Origin: Nocardia gamkensis NBRC 108242
GTDB taxonomy: Bacteria > Actinomycetota > Actinomycetes > Mycobacteriales > Mycobacteriaceae
Direction of reading: 5' to 3'
DNA length: 55,983 bases
Assembly (NCBI RefSeq): GCF_001612985.1
Contig: NZ_BDBM01000053.1
Location: 1-55,983, forward strand
Positions 1 through 7,784 of the stretch are shown one piece after another. The notes beneath the pieces are model-generated. The model saw only the letters and a list, made by a program, of their open reading frames with translations, was not told where the DNA came from and ran no database searches. The stretch's first letter is position 1; every line of letters begins with the position of its first letter. The position numbers and the translations under genes are program-made.

Positions 1-308
1 CGGGGATCGGACAGGGTCAGCGACATCGTTCCGGCGAAATCCTCGATCGGGGAGAGCTCCTCTAGCACCTCCGCCAATCCGCCCGCCCGTGCGTCGCCGC
101 GCGCCGCCGCCCGTTCGTGGCGGCCGGGCGCACCGATCAACCAATCGAAAGAATCGAGCTGGATATCCAGCAACCCCGGAACATCGAGGGGCTCACGAAT
201 TTTGGCGAACGAGACCCGCTTCGACGCCCCGGAGACCCCGGTCTCGACGGGCATTCCTGCATCGACGTCGGCCTGACTCGAGATTGTCAAGATGCGTCCT
301 TCCAGCAC
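1..308 (-). CDS. rpoB: RNA polymerase beta subunit (RpoB-like), N-terminal part, runs off the window
   Basis: Reverse-strand translation gives an unmistakable actinobacterial RpoB N-terminus: VLEGRIL near the start, then RVSFAKIREPLDVPGLLDIQ, DSFDWLIGAP and ELSPIEDFAGTMSL. The GTG at 306-308 is chosen because the leading VLEGRIL matches the start of canonical mycobacterial/nocardial RpoB; a TTG at 288-290 with AAGGA upstream is an alternative. About 102 codons are visible and the 3' end lies outside. Compared with the remembered mycobacterial sequence it is diverged (APGRHERAAARGD where the usual protein has SPRWRESAAERGD). The neighbour upstream is a drug exporter, not the usual ribosomal-protein region, so I infer a second, rpoB2-type paralogue like the one linked to rifampicin resistance in Nocardia farcinica. 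The family call is very secure; the paralogue call is inference. Confidence 0.88.
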   Translation of the reverse strand, partial: MLEGRILTISSQADVDAGMPVETGVSGASKRVSFAKIREPLDVPGLLDIQLDSFDWLIGAPGRHERAAARGDARAGGLAEVLEELSPIEDFAGTMSLTLSDP

Positions 309-639
309 CTCGCGCCGCCCACGCGTTCGCGTGGTCGTCGCGGTATCTGCTTGTCCTGTGGGCGGTAGTTCTCCTGTACGCACCGTGCTGGACTGTGCCC
401 GAACATGCCTCGACAACAACGGGTGGGAGGTGGCACGCCGACAGTGCCACTTTCCACAGTCATTTCGCATTTCGAGAGTTGGACAGCACGCGACCCGGCG
501 CGAAGCCTTAAATTACACCCAAACTTGGCCGATGTCGAGGACATCAAGAAATAGACACATGATTTCTCGTGTCTTCCCATATTGATAGTGACATCTCGAT
601 ATGCGGTTCGTCAAGTCTATTAGCGGTAATTCGCCAGCT
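309..639 (-). promoter_or_regulatory. Upstream region of the rpoB-like gene with two inverted repeats
   Basis: This 331-base stretch between the exporter stop and the rpoB-like start has no convincing gene. It holds a perfect inverted repeat GTGGCAC-N7-GTGCCAC at 430-450 and a second one AGACAC-N10-GTGTCT at 553-574, the latter in a locally AT-rich part. Both are plausible operator or promoter elements for the rpoB-like gene. I did not find the published rifamycin-associated element here by eye. Confidence 0.4.
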
Positions 640-1845
640 TTACTCGATCGGGTCTCCTGCCGGGGCCGCGGCGTCAGCCGCTCGTGGTGCGACCGGCCTT
701 CGCGAGGTCAGGACCACAGCCGTCGCGGCGATCGTGAAGGCGGTGCCGCACCACAACGCCTTCGCGGGCTGACCGGTGTGGTCGACGACCACGGCGGCGG
801 TGGCGGGGCCGAGAACGGCGCCGATATTGAACGCGGTGGTGGCCAGGGCGCCCGCGATCCGTGGCGCGGCGGGCACGGCGGTCTGCACGATCGTCGCGAT
901 CAGCGTCGATCCCACCCCGAACGCGATCGCCCCGGACACCGTCGCCATGATCGCCACCCCGGGCAGGGTGTGGGCGGTCGAAGCGGCCAGCAGCCACACT
1001 CCGACGAGCCCGCTCGTACCGAGCGTGATGATCCGCTTTCGGTGATCGTCGCTGTAGCGGCCGGTGAACGTCACGCCGACGAACGATCCGATGCCGAACA
1101 GAGCCAGCACGATCGGAACCCAGCGGTTGTCCGGCTCGGCGAGCCCGGCGGTGATCGAACCGAGGAACGTGAAGCCCGCGAACGTCGCGGCGTTCACCAG
1201 TACCGCGACAAGGACCGTGACGAGAACCGGGCGTGTGCCGAGCACCGCCCACTCCTTCATCGAAGAGGGCTTCTCGGGTGTCGGCCGATCACCGGCGCGC
1301 ACAGTGCGTGGCACCATGGCCCATACCGGGATCACCACAGCACCGCTGATGACGGCGACGGCCCAGAACGCGGCACGCCAATCCCAAATCTGTCCCAGCA
1401 AAGTCCCGGCCGGCACACCGGCGATGCAGGCCACGGTCACCCCGGACACCACCACCGAGGTCGCGCGGCCCACCACGGCCGGGTCGACCAAGCGCGGCAG
1501 AGCGGCCAACGCGATGGCCAGGAACCCCGCGTTGGCGACCGCCGCGACGACCCTGGTCGTCAGCAGCACCGCGAATTCGCTGGTCACCGCGCCGACGATA
1601 TGAGTCGCGCAGAACACCGCCAAGAACGCCGCTACCGAATGCCGGACCGGCAACCGGCCCGCCGCTACCGCCATCGCCGGTGCACCGAGCACCATGCCCG
1701 CCGCGAACAGCGAGGTCAGCAGACCGGCCGTGCCGAGCGAGACCCCGAGATCGTCGGCGATCCGCTCCAGCAACCCCGACACCATGAATTCGGACGTGCC
1801 CTGCGCGAACACCGCGACAGCCAGCACGAACACCACAATGGGCAT
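640..1845 (-). CDS. Cmx/CmlR-type MFS drug exporter (chloramphenicol-efflux-like)
   Basis: About 401 residues with a 12-helix major facilitator pattern. The N-terminus MPIVVFVLAVAVFAQGTSEF followed by MVSGLLERIADDLGVS and TAGLLTSLFAAGMVLGAPAM is typical of the Cmx/CmrA chloramphenicol-efflux group of the DHA1 family. The ATG at 1843-1845 is chosen over an in-frame start 14 codons upstream because homologues begin MPxxxxVLxxAVFAQGTSEF and GGGGAG lies about 10 bases upstream. It would act in the inner membrane as a proton-driven exporter; the substrate cannot be read from sequence. It is co-oriented with and upstream of the rpoB-like gene, so both may belong to an antibiotic-tolerance locus. 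Confidence 0.82.
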   Translation of the reverse strand: MPIVVFVLAVAVFAQGTSEFMVSGLLERIADDLGVSLGTAGLLTSLFAAGMVLGAPAMAVAAGRLPVRHSVAAFLAVFCATHIVGAVTSEFAVLLTTRVVAAVANAGFLAIALAALPRLVDPAVVGRATSVVVSGVTVACIAGVPAGTLLGQIWDWRAAFWAVAVISGAVVIPVWAMVPRTVRAGDRPTPEKPSSMKEWAVLGTRPVLVTVLVAVLVNAATFAGFTFLGSITAGLAEPDNRWVPIVLALFGIGSFVGVTFTGRYSDDHRKRIITLGTSGLVGVWLLAASTAHTLPGVAIMATVSGAIAFGVGSTLIATIVQTAVPAAPRIAGALATTAFNIGAVLGPATAAVVVDHTGQPAKALWCGTAFTIAATAVVLTSRRPVAPRAADAAAPAGDPIE

Positions 1846-2140
1846 AGAAGGACAACTCCCCGGATAAGGGCGCCGCGCAGCCGACACGGCGCCCGAGATG
1901 GTCGCGGAATCGGGCGAAACCGTCGCCCGATCGCGGAGAAACGAACATCGTCCGGCGTCGCGAAAAATCTGCCTGTCGCGCTACGACCAGCAGTTTCTGC
2001 ATTCACAACACCGCCCAGCGCATATGCCGGGCGGCTATCGTCTGGACGCCTCCGGGGAATTCACGCCCACACCATAACAACGCGTCCGGGCGGGGCCAAC
2101 ACAATTACCGATTGGCCTTCGGCCCGAAAGTCCCGGTGCT

Positions 2141-2785
2141 TCAGTGCGACCGTAGGCGCGTTATGGCGGCGTGGTTCGTCCGCGGATCCAGCGTTATGGC
2201 CGCCGCCCAGACGTGTGCCGCGACGGCGCGCTGGTCGAACAGGGTGACCCAGGCGTCGGTGGCCGCGCGGGTGTCGTTCACCCAGGTGGGCGTCGGTCCG
2301 AGTTCGGGCAGGTGTGTGTAGGTCAGCGCCGTGTAGGCGCGTGCTCGGGCATCGAAAATCGTTGCCGCGCACATGGGGTCGGCGGTCGCGCGTTCGCTCA
2401 GCAGGCCCGCCTCCGCGGCCTGTATCGCATCCGGCGGGACGCCGTCGGCTCCGGGGAATATCTCGCCCACCGTCAGGTAGGCCAGGCCGAAGCCCCACAC
2501 GCGGCGGGTGAATCGCCGGATCAGCCATTCGGCCGAATCCAGGATGGGGGAGCGTTCGGCGTCGGGATCGAGCATTATCGCGGTGTAGGCCGCGTCCTGT
2601 GCCGTGGAGGTTTCCGCGTGGGCGAACCCCCAGAAGTGCACGGTGTCGGAGCCGGCGGAATCCGCGCGGCGTTCCGCCATCATCGTCGTGAGTATCGAGT
2701 CGATCGTGGTCCTCGGTGGATATCGGATGGTGGAATTCGTGTGCTTGGGGGTCGCGGGTCGCGGGCGATTTCGTCGCTTGGACAT
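2141..2785 (-). CDS. Hypothetical protein
   Basis: 214 residues, unrecognised. The first 35 residues are basic and Pro/Thr-rich and the rest looks globular and soluble, rich in Ala and Trp (HFWGFAHAETST, EWLIRRFTRRVWGFGLAYLTVG). No signal peptide, membrane segment or catalytic motif stands out. It is the last of three minus-strand genes running divergently from the XRE regulator at 3761, and follows the preceding gene after 32 bases, so co-transcription is likely. The ATG at 2783-2785 has only a weak GAGAG upstream. Coding status rests on codon pattern and the absence of a better frame. Confidence 0.6.
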   Translation of the reverse strand: MSKRRNRPRPATPKHTNSTIRYPPRTTIDSILTTMMAERRADSAGSDTVHFWGFAHAETSTAQDAAYTAIMLDPDAERSPILDSAEWLIRRFTRRVWGFGLAYLTVGEIFPGADGVPPDAIQAAEAGLLSERATADPMCAATIFDARARAYTALTYTHLPELGPTPTWVNDTRAATDAWVTLFDQRAVAAHVWAAAITLDPRTNHAAITRLRSH

Positions 2786-2817
2786 TCGGCTCTCGGTTAC
2801 CTGTGTGAAGTAGCGGA

Positions 2818-3159
2818 TCAGGCCAACTCATCCGCTCGGGGCGGGACAGGAAGGTCTGCGGTGCGCGCCCCGTGCGCGGGCAGCAGAACATCCCAGAACT
2901 CGGCGCGGACCGCGTCCCACAGCCGGAAGTGGCGGGGGAACCATTCGCGGACCTGCGCCAGATCTGGCAGTGCGCGCTCGTCGAAGGCGACGAGACCGCT
3001 CTGCCCCAGGGGAATCGGCACGGTGTCGCCGTTGTTGCGCAGTCGGTAGGCCGGTGTGGGGTCGGAGCCGTCGCGGAAGAACACGATCTCGATCCGACTT
3101 CCCACCACCCGCCAGGAAGCCTGCACGGCTCCGATCGTGGTGCGATGCAACCGGCTCAC
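2818..3159 (-). CDS. Hypothetical protein
   Basis: 113 residues starting at GTG, whose first bases overlap the stop of the upstream gene as GTGA, so the two are probably translationally coupled. It reads as a compact globular domain (RIEIVFFRDGSDPTPAYRL, FDERALPDLAQVREWFPRHF, ending near AEFWDVLLPAHG). I do not recognise the family. Position in a three-gene cluster divergent from an XRE/DUF397 pair suggests an accessory role to that pair, but that is inference from context only. Confidence 0.6.
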   Translation of the reverse strand: MSRLHRTTIGAVQASWRVVGSRIEIVFFRDGSDPTPAYRLRNNGDTVPIPLGQSGLVAFDERALPDLAQVREWFPRHFRLWDAVRAEFWDVLLPAHGARTADLPVPPRADELA

Positions 3160-3599
3160 CCCCGCAGAGCATCGGGTGGGGCCACCAACGCCGACAATCG
3201 TTCCAGCACCGCTTGGATCGTCTGCACGTCGAGGGCACGGTCGATGTTGCCGCTTTCGTCATGTGACGGGAACCCGATTCCTCGTGCGGCGGCGCGTTCC
3301 CGATGGCTCACCGCCTGCGGTGTCAGCCGTCCCGCGATCACCAGCGTGCGGTAAGCAGCCGCCTTCCACGCGCACCGCTCGATCTGGCAGGTCAGGTGCG
3401 CCCGCATCTGCTCGTGCGCCAGCCGCACGTCGGCGCGCGCGCAGATTCCGGGCGGAACGAGTAGTCCATCCACTACCTCGCGACGCCCGTGCCGGTGTGT
3501 CCCGATGCCGTGCACCGTCGGCTGTTGATCGTCCGTAATCCACTCCGACGCGCGGGAATTCGTGACGAAATCGAGTTCTGTTCCGTGTTGTTCGGCCAT
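3156..3599 (-). CDS. Hypothetical protein divergent from the XRE regulator
   Basis: 147 residues if started at the ATG at 3597-3599 (MAEQHGTELDFVTN). The open frame extends upstream to about 3824, but that extension would overlap the divergent regulator and is low-complexity, so the shorter start is preferred. A central helical stretch (RADVRLAHEQMRAHLTCQ, AAAYRTLVIAGRLTP) and a C-terminal helix (DVQTIQAVLERLSALV) are visible. It is the first gene of the minus-strand trio and shares a 161-base divergent promoter region with the XRE regulator. Function unknown. Confidence 0.6.
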   Translation of the reverse strand: MAEQHGTELDFVTNSRASEWITDDQQPTVHGIGTHRHGRREVVDGLLVPPGICARADVRLAHEQMRAHLTCQIERCAWKAAAYRTLVIAGRLTPQAVSHRERAAARGIGFPSHDESGNIDRALDVQTIQAVLERLSALVAPPDALRG

Positions 3600-3760
3600 G
3601 TGCATATGCTGCGAACGTGCTCGCGACGGGGAGCTCGAATCGGCCGGTGCCCAGCAATCGGCGCGTACGCGCTGAGCGCTTCCCGAGTGGGCGGACATCG
3701 ATTCCCGCCGTGGGAAAAAGCAGGTCACACCGTGGGATAGCAGGGGAGGACGCAACGGAA

Positions 3761-4636
3761 ATGGTCGGTACCAAGTCGGACATCGGCCGGACGACGCTGC
3801 CGCGTCGCCAGTTGGGCCGTGCACTGCGCGACGCGCGTCAGGCCAACGGTTACACCCTCGAGCAGGTAGCCGAAGTCCTGGAGATCAGCCGATCCTCGCT
3901 CGGGCGGCTGGAGTTGGGGCAGAACGAGAAGATCAAAGTCCGGGACATCGAGTACATCTGCCAGTACTACGGACTGCCGGACGAGCGGATCGAGTACCTG
4001 AAATCGCTTGCCGAGCAGGCGCGTATGAAACCGTGGTGGGAGGACTTCCGGGATCTGGTGCGGCCGGGGTTCAACACGTATCTGCAATTGGAGGCCATAG
4101 CTACCGGGTTCCATTTCTATCAACCTCTCGCGGTGCCCGGTTTGCTGCAAACTGAGGACTATGCGCGGGTGATGGCGGCAGCTCCCCCACCCAACGCGCC
4201 AGAAGAAGTGGAGCAGCGTGTCGCACTTCGGATGAGAAGGCAAGCGATCCTGACGCGACGACACAAGCCGTTGCCTGCTGAATTCCTGTTGCACGAAACG
4301 GTGGTGCGCACTGTTGTCGGATCTGACCGCGACATGTCTTCCCAGCTCCGCCACGTGGCCGACATGGGGACGCGCGACAACGTGTCGGTCCGAATCATCC
4401 CTTTCAGCGCGGGGTTCCCAGCGGGATTGCCGATACCGCCGTACATCATCCTCGACTTCCCGCGTGACGAGCCATCTGTTGTCTATACCGAAGGAGCGAT
4501 AGGAACAATGATTTTCGAGGAACATGACGACGTTCAGCGATATCGAGACTTCTACGAACAGTTGCGGCACTGTGCGCTCGGAGAGCAAGCCTCACGAGAC
4601 CTGCTGAGGAACCTAGCGTGGAGGCACGAGCGATGA
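3761..4636 (+). CDS. XRE-family regulator with DUF5753 domain (Scr1-like)
   Basis: 291 residues. Residues about 15-75 form a Cro/C1 helix-turn-helix (LGRALRDARQANGYTLEQVA, EISRSSLGRLELGQ); the rest is the DUF5753 domain with its usual PLAVPGLLQTEDYARV segment and the late VRIIPFSAG and VVYTEGAIG blocks. The ATG at 3761 follows AGGGGAGGA by about 10 bases; earlier in-frame starts give a disordered Arg/Ser-rich leader. It overlaps the DUF397 gene by ATGA. These pairs are abundant in actinomycetes, control development or behave like toxin-antitoxin modules (Scr1/Scr2 type), and the regulator probably controls its own divergent promoter. Confidence 0.92.
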   Translation: MVGTKSDIGRTTLPRRQLGRALRDARQANGYTLEQVAEVLEISRSSLGRLELGQNEKIKVRDIEYICQYYGLPDERIEYLKSLAEQARMKPWWEDFRDLVRPGFNTYLQLEAIATGFHFYQPLAVPGLLQTEDYARVMAAAPPPNAPEEVEQRVALRMRRQAILTRRHKPLPAEFLLHETVVRTVVGSDRDMSSQLRHVADMGTRDNVSVRIIPFSAGFPAGLPIPPYIILDFPRDEPSVVYTEGAIGTMIFEEHDDVQRYRDFYEQLRHCALGEQASRDLLRNLAWRHER

Positions 4637-4848
4637 CCGTAGAGAAGTTCGCCGTCCACTGGTTCAAATCTCAGCACAGCGGAGATGCCGAAGCATGTGT
4701 GGAGGTTGCGTGGCTCGATGGGGGACGGGTTGGGGTTCGCGATTCGAAGAACCCAACCGGCCCGGCGTTGACCTTCACGCCGGGGCAGTGGGACGCCTTC
4801 ACTGCGTGCGTCATGGATGGCGCATTCGATACGCACTCTGCTCAGTGA
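4633..4848 (+). CDS. DUF397 small protein, partner of the XRE regulator
   Basis: 71 residues with the family's usual layout: a W-K-S start (HWFKSQHSGD), ACVEVAWLDGGRVGVRDSKN in the middle and a late LTFTPGQWDAFTACV. The ATG at 4633-4635 overlaps the regulator stop (ATGA), giving translational coupling; a GTG five codons earlier is open but less likely. DUF397 proteins are obligate neighbours of XRE/DUF5753 regulators and are thought to bind or modulate them, or act as the toxin-like member. The call is firm; the biochemical role is not readable. Confidence 0.92.
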   Translation: MTVEKFAVHWFKSQHSGDAEACVEVAWLDGGRVGVRDSKNPTGPALTFTPGQWDAFTACVMDGAFDTHSAQ

Positions 4849-4949
4849 AATCGCGGTAGCCGGAGGACGGCCTGGACTTCGACTCCACTCCGATGTCCAG
4901 GCCGTATCCGTCGCGGCGAGCTGAGCCGCGCATCCGCGGCGCATCCGGT

Positions 4950-5369
4950 TCAGCGGCGGCTGAGCCAGACTGCTGCCAGCGGGTATGGGGCGATAATCGG
5001 AGTCCCGGCGATATTCACCGTTCCGCTCCAGAGCCCTTGGCGGGGGTCGATGTCATGCAGGTCGAGCCCGAAGGGGACGAAGTCGAACGAAACATATGTC
5101 TCGTCCGGTCCGACAGGCGTCTGATGCCCGCCCCGACTCGAGCCGCCGCAAACCAGCGCCACCGTCTTGCCGTCCACGAAGACTTGCAAGTCGCAGTTCT
5201 CGATAGGCGACCCGATCACATTGGAGGGGCCCCGCCCGATGTGGTAGGTCCCCGGCGGGATGACGCCGTTGCGCGGAAACTCCGGATCATCAGCGGAGGC
5301 AACGGCGGGAGCGACAGAGATTGCGGCAGCGGCCAGCGCGAACCCGGCTGCGATCTTGACAAACTTCAT
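4950..5369 (-). CDS. Small secreted protein, unknown function
   Basis: 139 residues with a clear Sec signal peptide (MKFVKIAAGFALAAAAIS, then APAVASA cleavage before DDPEF). The mature part has two cysteines, in ENCDLQVF and LVCGG, probably disulfide-bonded, and the motif IPPGTYHIGRGPSN typical of small exported nocardial/mycobacterial proteins. AAGGAG sits 8 bases upstream of the ATG. It stands alone, convergent with the DUF397 gene and divergent from the DUF3558 gene. Likely extracellular or cell-wall located; no enzymatic motif is visible. Confidence 0.8.
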   Translation of the reverse strand: MKFVKIAAGFALAAAAISVAPAVASADDPEFPRNGVIPPGTYHIGRGPSNVIGSPIENCDLQVFVDGKTVALVCGGSSRGGHQTPVGPDETYVSFDFVPFGLDLHDIDPRQGLWSGTVNIAGTPIIAPYPLAAVWLSRR

Positions 5370-5636
5370 CGATTCAGCTCCTTCGATAATTAGTCGAACT
5401 CAGTCGTATGTCCTAGCTTTCGTTCAGCTCGTTACTGCACTGCCACCCTAGATCCACCCCAAACCCTCTGCCTCTCAATGCGGAGAGCCCGAACCTATGC
5501 CGCCCGGTCACCGAGCCACAGGCCGCCTCGTGCCCGGTACGCGTTGGGAATCCGTATCACCGGCGAGGCCGGGGGATACCGCCTGGTCGTCTGCTACTGT
5601 TGGCCAACCTGAGTCGTCGCGGTTCGAGAGGGTGGG

Positions 5637-6167
5637 ATGAGTCGCCGAATCACGTTGGTACTGCTCATCGTTGCGCTGGCGGCTGGCGTCGTCGGATGCG
5701 AGGACACCACGAGTGGTTCGCCCACGACGGCTTCGAGTACCACTGCCGTGCAAGTTCTGTTCAACCCATGCACGGGGATCCCCGATGAGGCGTTGCGGGC
5801 GGCCGGGGTCGATCCGTCCACCGAGGAGCCCGGTATTGCAGGGGTGCACCAGTCTGGCTGGGAAATCTGTAACTGGGATGGCCCCAAGTACTTCATTACA
5901 GTATTTTCCACCGGTCGTACGGTCGCAGAGTTCGAGCGTAAGCCCGGGAACGTCGATTTCCAGGATGTCACCGTGGGAGGTCGCCCAGGTCGGCAGTTCA
6001 GGGTCGAGGGTGCTTCAAAGTATCTCGATTGCGATGTGTTGTTCCCTGCGACTCAGGGGGTTGTGCAGTTGAAAGTCCTGAACCGGGCAGGTCGGGACGA
6101 CCTCGAGGACCCATGCAAGATCCTGCAACGGGTCGGCGTGTCGATTGTGCCTGCGCTACCACATTGA
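5637..6167 (+). CDS. DUF3558 lipoprotein, copy 1
   Basis: 176 residues. A lipoprotein signal ends in a lipobox-like AAGVVGC, followed by a Ser/Thr linker and a DUF3558 domain with the diagnostic FNPCTGIPDEALRAAGVDP and SGWEICNW. GAGAGGGTGGG lies just upstream of the ATG. The product should be anchored to the outer face of the membrane. A second copy of the same length lies at 9214, about three-quarters identical by eye with no gaps, most alike in the first 75 residues. It is followed after 15 bases by the 127-residue helical protein, a pairing repeated at copy 2. Confidence 0.9.
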   Translation: MSRRITLVLLIVALAAGVVGCEDTTSGSPTTASSTTAVQVLFNPCTGIPDEALRAAGVDPSTEEPGIAGVHQSGWEICNWDGPKYFITVFSTGRTVAEFERKPGNVDFQDVTVGGRPGRQFRVEGASKYLDCDVLFPATQGVVQLKVLNRAGRDDLEDPCKILQRVGVSIVPALPH

Positions 6168-6182
6168 TCAGGGAGGGGTCAT

Positions 6183-6566
6183 ATGAGCGAGGACAACGCG
6201 GAACTGTGGAGTGGGCTGGCAGGACGAGCTCGGGCGGGCGAGCTGTACGTCGACGATGAGAATACCGCGTATCAGTGCGCGCAGGCATGTGACCGGCGTC
6301 TTGCGGACCTGGAGGGGTTACGTAGGTTCACCGCTGTTGCCCAAAGCGTCTCCGGCTTCGGTGATTTCGACATGGCGGACAAGCTCGTCGGCAAGTTTCT
6401 GAAGCAGGCCACCGGTGATACCAACTCGATCGACCAGATCATTCTGGAACACATCGAGACCGTGAAGAACATGCGCGAAGTCATGGCGATCTCGTTCAAG
6501 CGCATCACCGGGCAGGACATCGAGAATGCGACGCAGATCGCGAACACCACCGACAATCCGAACTGA
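6183..6566 (+). CDS. 127-aa helical ESX-associated protein, copy 1
   Basis: 127 residues, mostly alpha-helical, with no signal peptide. It contains SGFGDFDMADKLVGKFLKQA and DQIILEHIETVKNMREVMAI, nearly the same as the second copy at 9763. A YVDDE string near residue 21 matches the YxxxE form of type VII secretion signals, though it is closer to the N-terminus than usual, so that is weak. Its paralogue is directly followed by a PPE-like and an EspG-like gene, so I infer a PE/Esx-like partner or substrate. Start ATG 6183 follows GGGAGGGG. Confidence 0.78.
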   Translation: MSEDNAELWSGLAGRARAGELYVDDENTAYQCAQACDRRLADLEGLRRFTAVAQSVSGFGDFDMADKLVGKFLKQATGDTNSIDQIILEHIETVKNMREVMAISFKRITGQDIENATQIANTTDNPN

Positions 6567-6688
6567 TGCGTTCGGACGCACTGCGTAACGAAGGCGGCTC
6601 AATGCGATAGGAGCCGTCCGAGGTGACAACGATGTATTTCCTTCAGAAATGATATATCAGGTTGCTCCTCCCCGAGAACGGAATCAAC

Positions 6689-7408
6689 ATGAATGACGAA
6701 CTACTACTGGAAATCGGCCGCTTCCACGCATACGCCCAAAGCATGAAGCAGGAGCTTGATGCCCTTGCTGCTGCTACATCTGACCAGGCGACAGGTACCG
6801 ATTCCACGGGAGCCGTCACCGTAACGGTAGGCCAGCGGAATGAACTGCTGGAAGTCCAAGTGCTCGATAAATGGAATCAAAACTTGCAGCCCGACCAATT
6901 GGGGGAGGCAATTGTTCAGGCTGCGCGATATGCTGAAATAGCCAAGGTTACCGAATCCGCAGAAAGTGTCGCCGATTCTGGTGCGTTGAATCGGTTGATG
7001 AACATACGACCGGGCGGCTTCCCGGCAGCGCCGATCGAACCTTCGCTCATGCCTGTAGCCGACCAGCGACCAAGCCCTCCGCTGGACCAGCTGATTGATG
7101 CGGCTCTCACCGCGTCCGAGCAGGCCGGTAGGCCACCAGAAAACCAGAATGTCTATGTTGGCGAAAGTGAGACGGCCGAAGGCTGGGTAACGATAACGCT
7201 GTCAGAGACAGGATCTGTCATGGACTGCACAGTTGCACCGTACTGGGCAGCAGATCGATCAGGATCTTCTATTTCATGGGCGGTTGATGAAGCCGCCACC
7301 GAAGCCCGCCGAAAGCTCAGTCACGTAGCTACGCAAAAATCTACGACCGCGGAGCTGGATCGAATCATATCCGATGCCATCGGAGTTTTGACTAAACTCA
7401 GTAAATAA
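6689..7408 (+). CDS. YbaB/EbfC-like domain protein of an ESX accessory locus
   Basis: 239 residues from the ATG at 6689 (MNDELLLEI); a TTG nine codons earlier is open but unsupported. Residues about 10-90 resemble the YbaB fold (GAVTVTVGQRNELLEVQVLD, then LGEAIVQAARYA), as in Esp-type proteins near ESX genes. A second region (ETAEGWVTITLSETGSV) looks like a repeated YbaB-like beta segment. YbaB proteins bind DNA as dimers, but the ESX-linked versions are of unclear role. It ends where the next open frame begins, so it is likely co-transcribed with the EspC-like gene. Local GC is lower than in neighbouring operons. Confidence 0.72.
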   Translation: MNDELLLEIGRFHAYAQSMKQELDALAAATSDQATGTDSTGAVTVTVGQRNELLEVQVLDKWNQNLQPDQLGEAIVQAARYAEIAKVTESAESVADSGALNRLMNIRPGGFPAAPIEPSLMPVADQRPSPPLDQLIDAALTASEQAGRPPENQNVYVGESETAEGWVTITLSETGSVMDCTVAPYWAADRSGSSISWAVDEAATEARRKLSHVATQKSTTAELDRIISDAIGVLTKLSK

Positions 7409-7438
7409 ATGCTCCGCGAACACGGAAAGCGATACCTC

Positions 7439-7756
7439 ATGGCTCCTCGTCCCGACGCCCGACACCTCAAAGTAGCAACCGACGATCTGCGTGCCGAAGC
7501 AAACATCTGGGCCCGCGAGGCCACTTCGCTCAACGACATCTCCACGAAAATTGTCGATTTGAAATTCAATCGAGTTGAAGCCGGGCTGTTCCAAGGTGTT
7601 GTTAGCGCACATTCGAAGGTTGTCGATCGCGCCTCCGACCGATGCAGGGAAGGTGTTGACGCATTTACTGAGGTGTCGGCTACCTTGAAAAAGGTCGCCG
7701 ACACTTATGACTATGAAGACCGGAACTTCGCCGATCAAGTGAAAGACCTCTGGTAG
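7439..7756 (+). CDS. EspC-like type VII secretion target
   Basis: 105 residues from the ATG at 7439, which has GGAAAG 9 bases upstream; an ATG at 7409 abutting the previous stop has no ribosome site. The protein is two helices joined by a turn, of WXG100/EspC size, and ends with TYDYEDRNFADQVKDLW, containing the YxxxD secretion motif (YDYED) just after the second helix. This is the layout of ESX-secreted EspC family members. It sits immediately before a larger WxG-containing protein, the usual small/large partner arrangement. Confidence 0.78.
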   Translation: MAPRPDARHLKVATDDLRAEANIWAREATSLNDISTKIVDLKFNRVEAGLFQGVVSAHSKVVDRASDRCREGVDAFTEVSATLKKVADTYDYEDRNFADQVKDLW

Positions 7757-7784
7757 CATTCGGCAGAATCAGAGTAGGGTAGTA

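Noticed and set aside
3600..3760. Upstream extension of the XRE regulator (start near 3617)
   Set aside because: Leader is Arg/Ser-rich and lacks homology, while a good ribosome site supports 3761.
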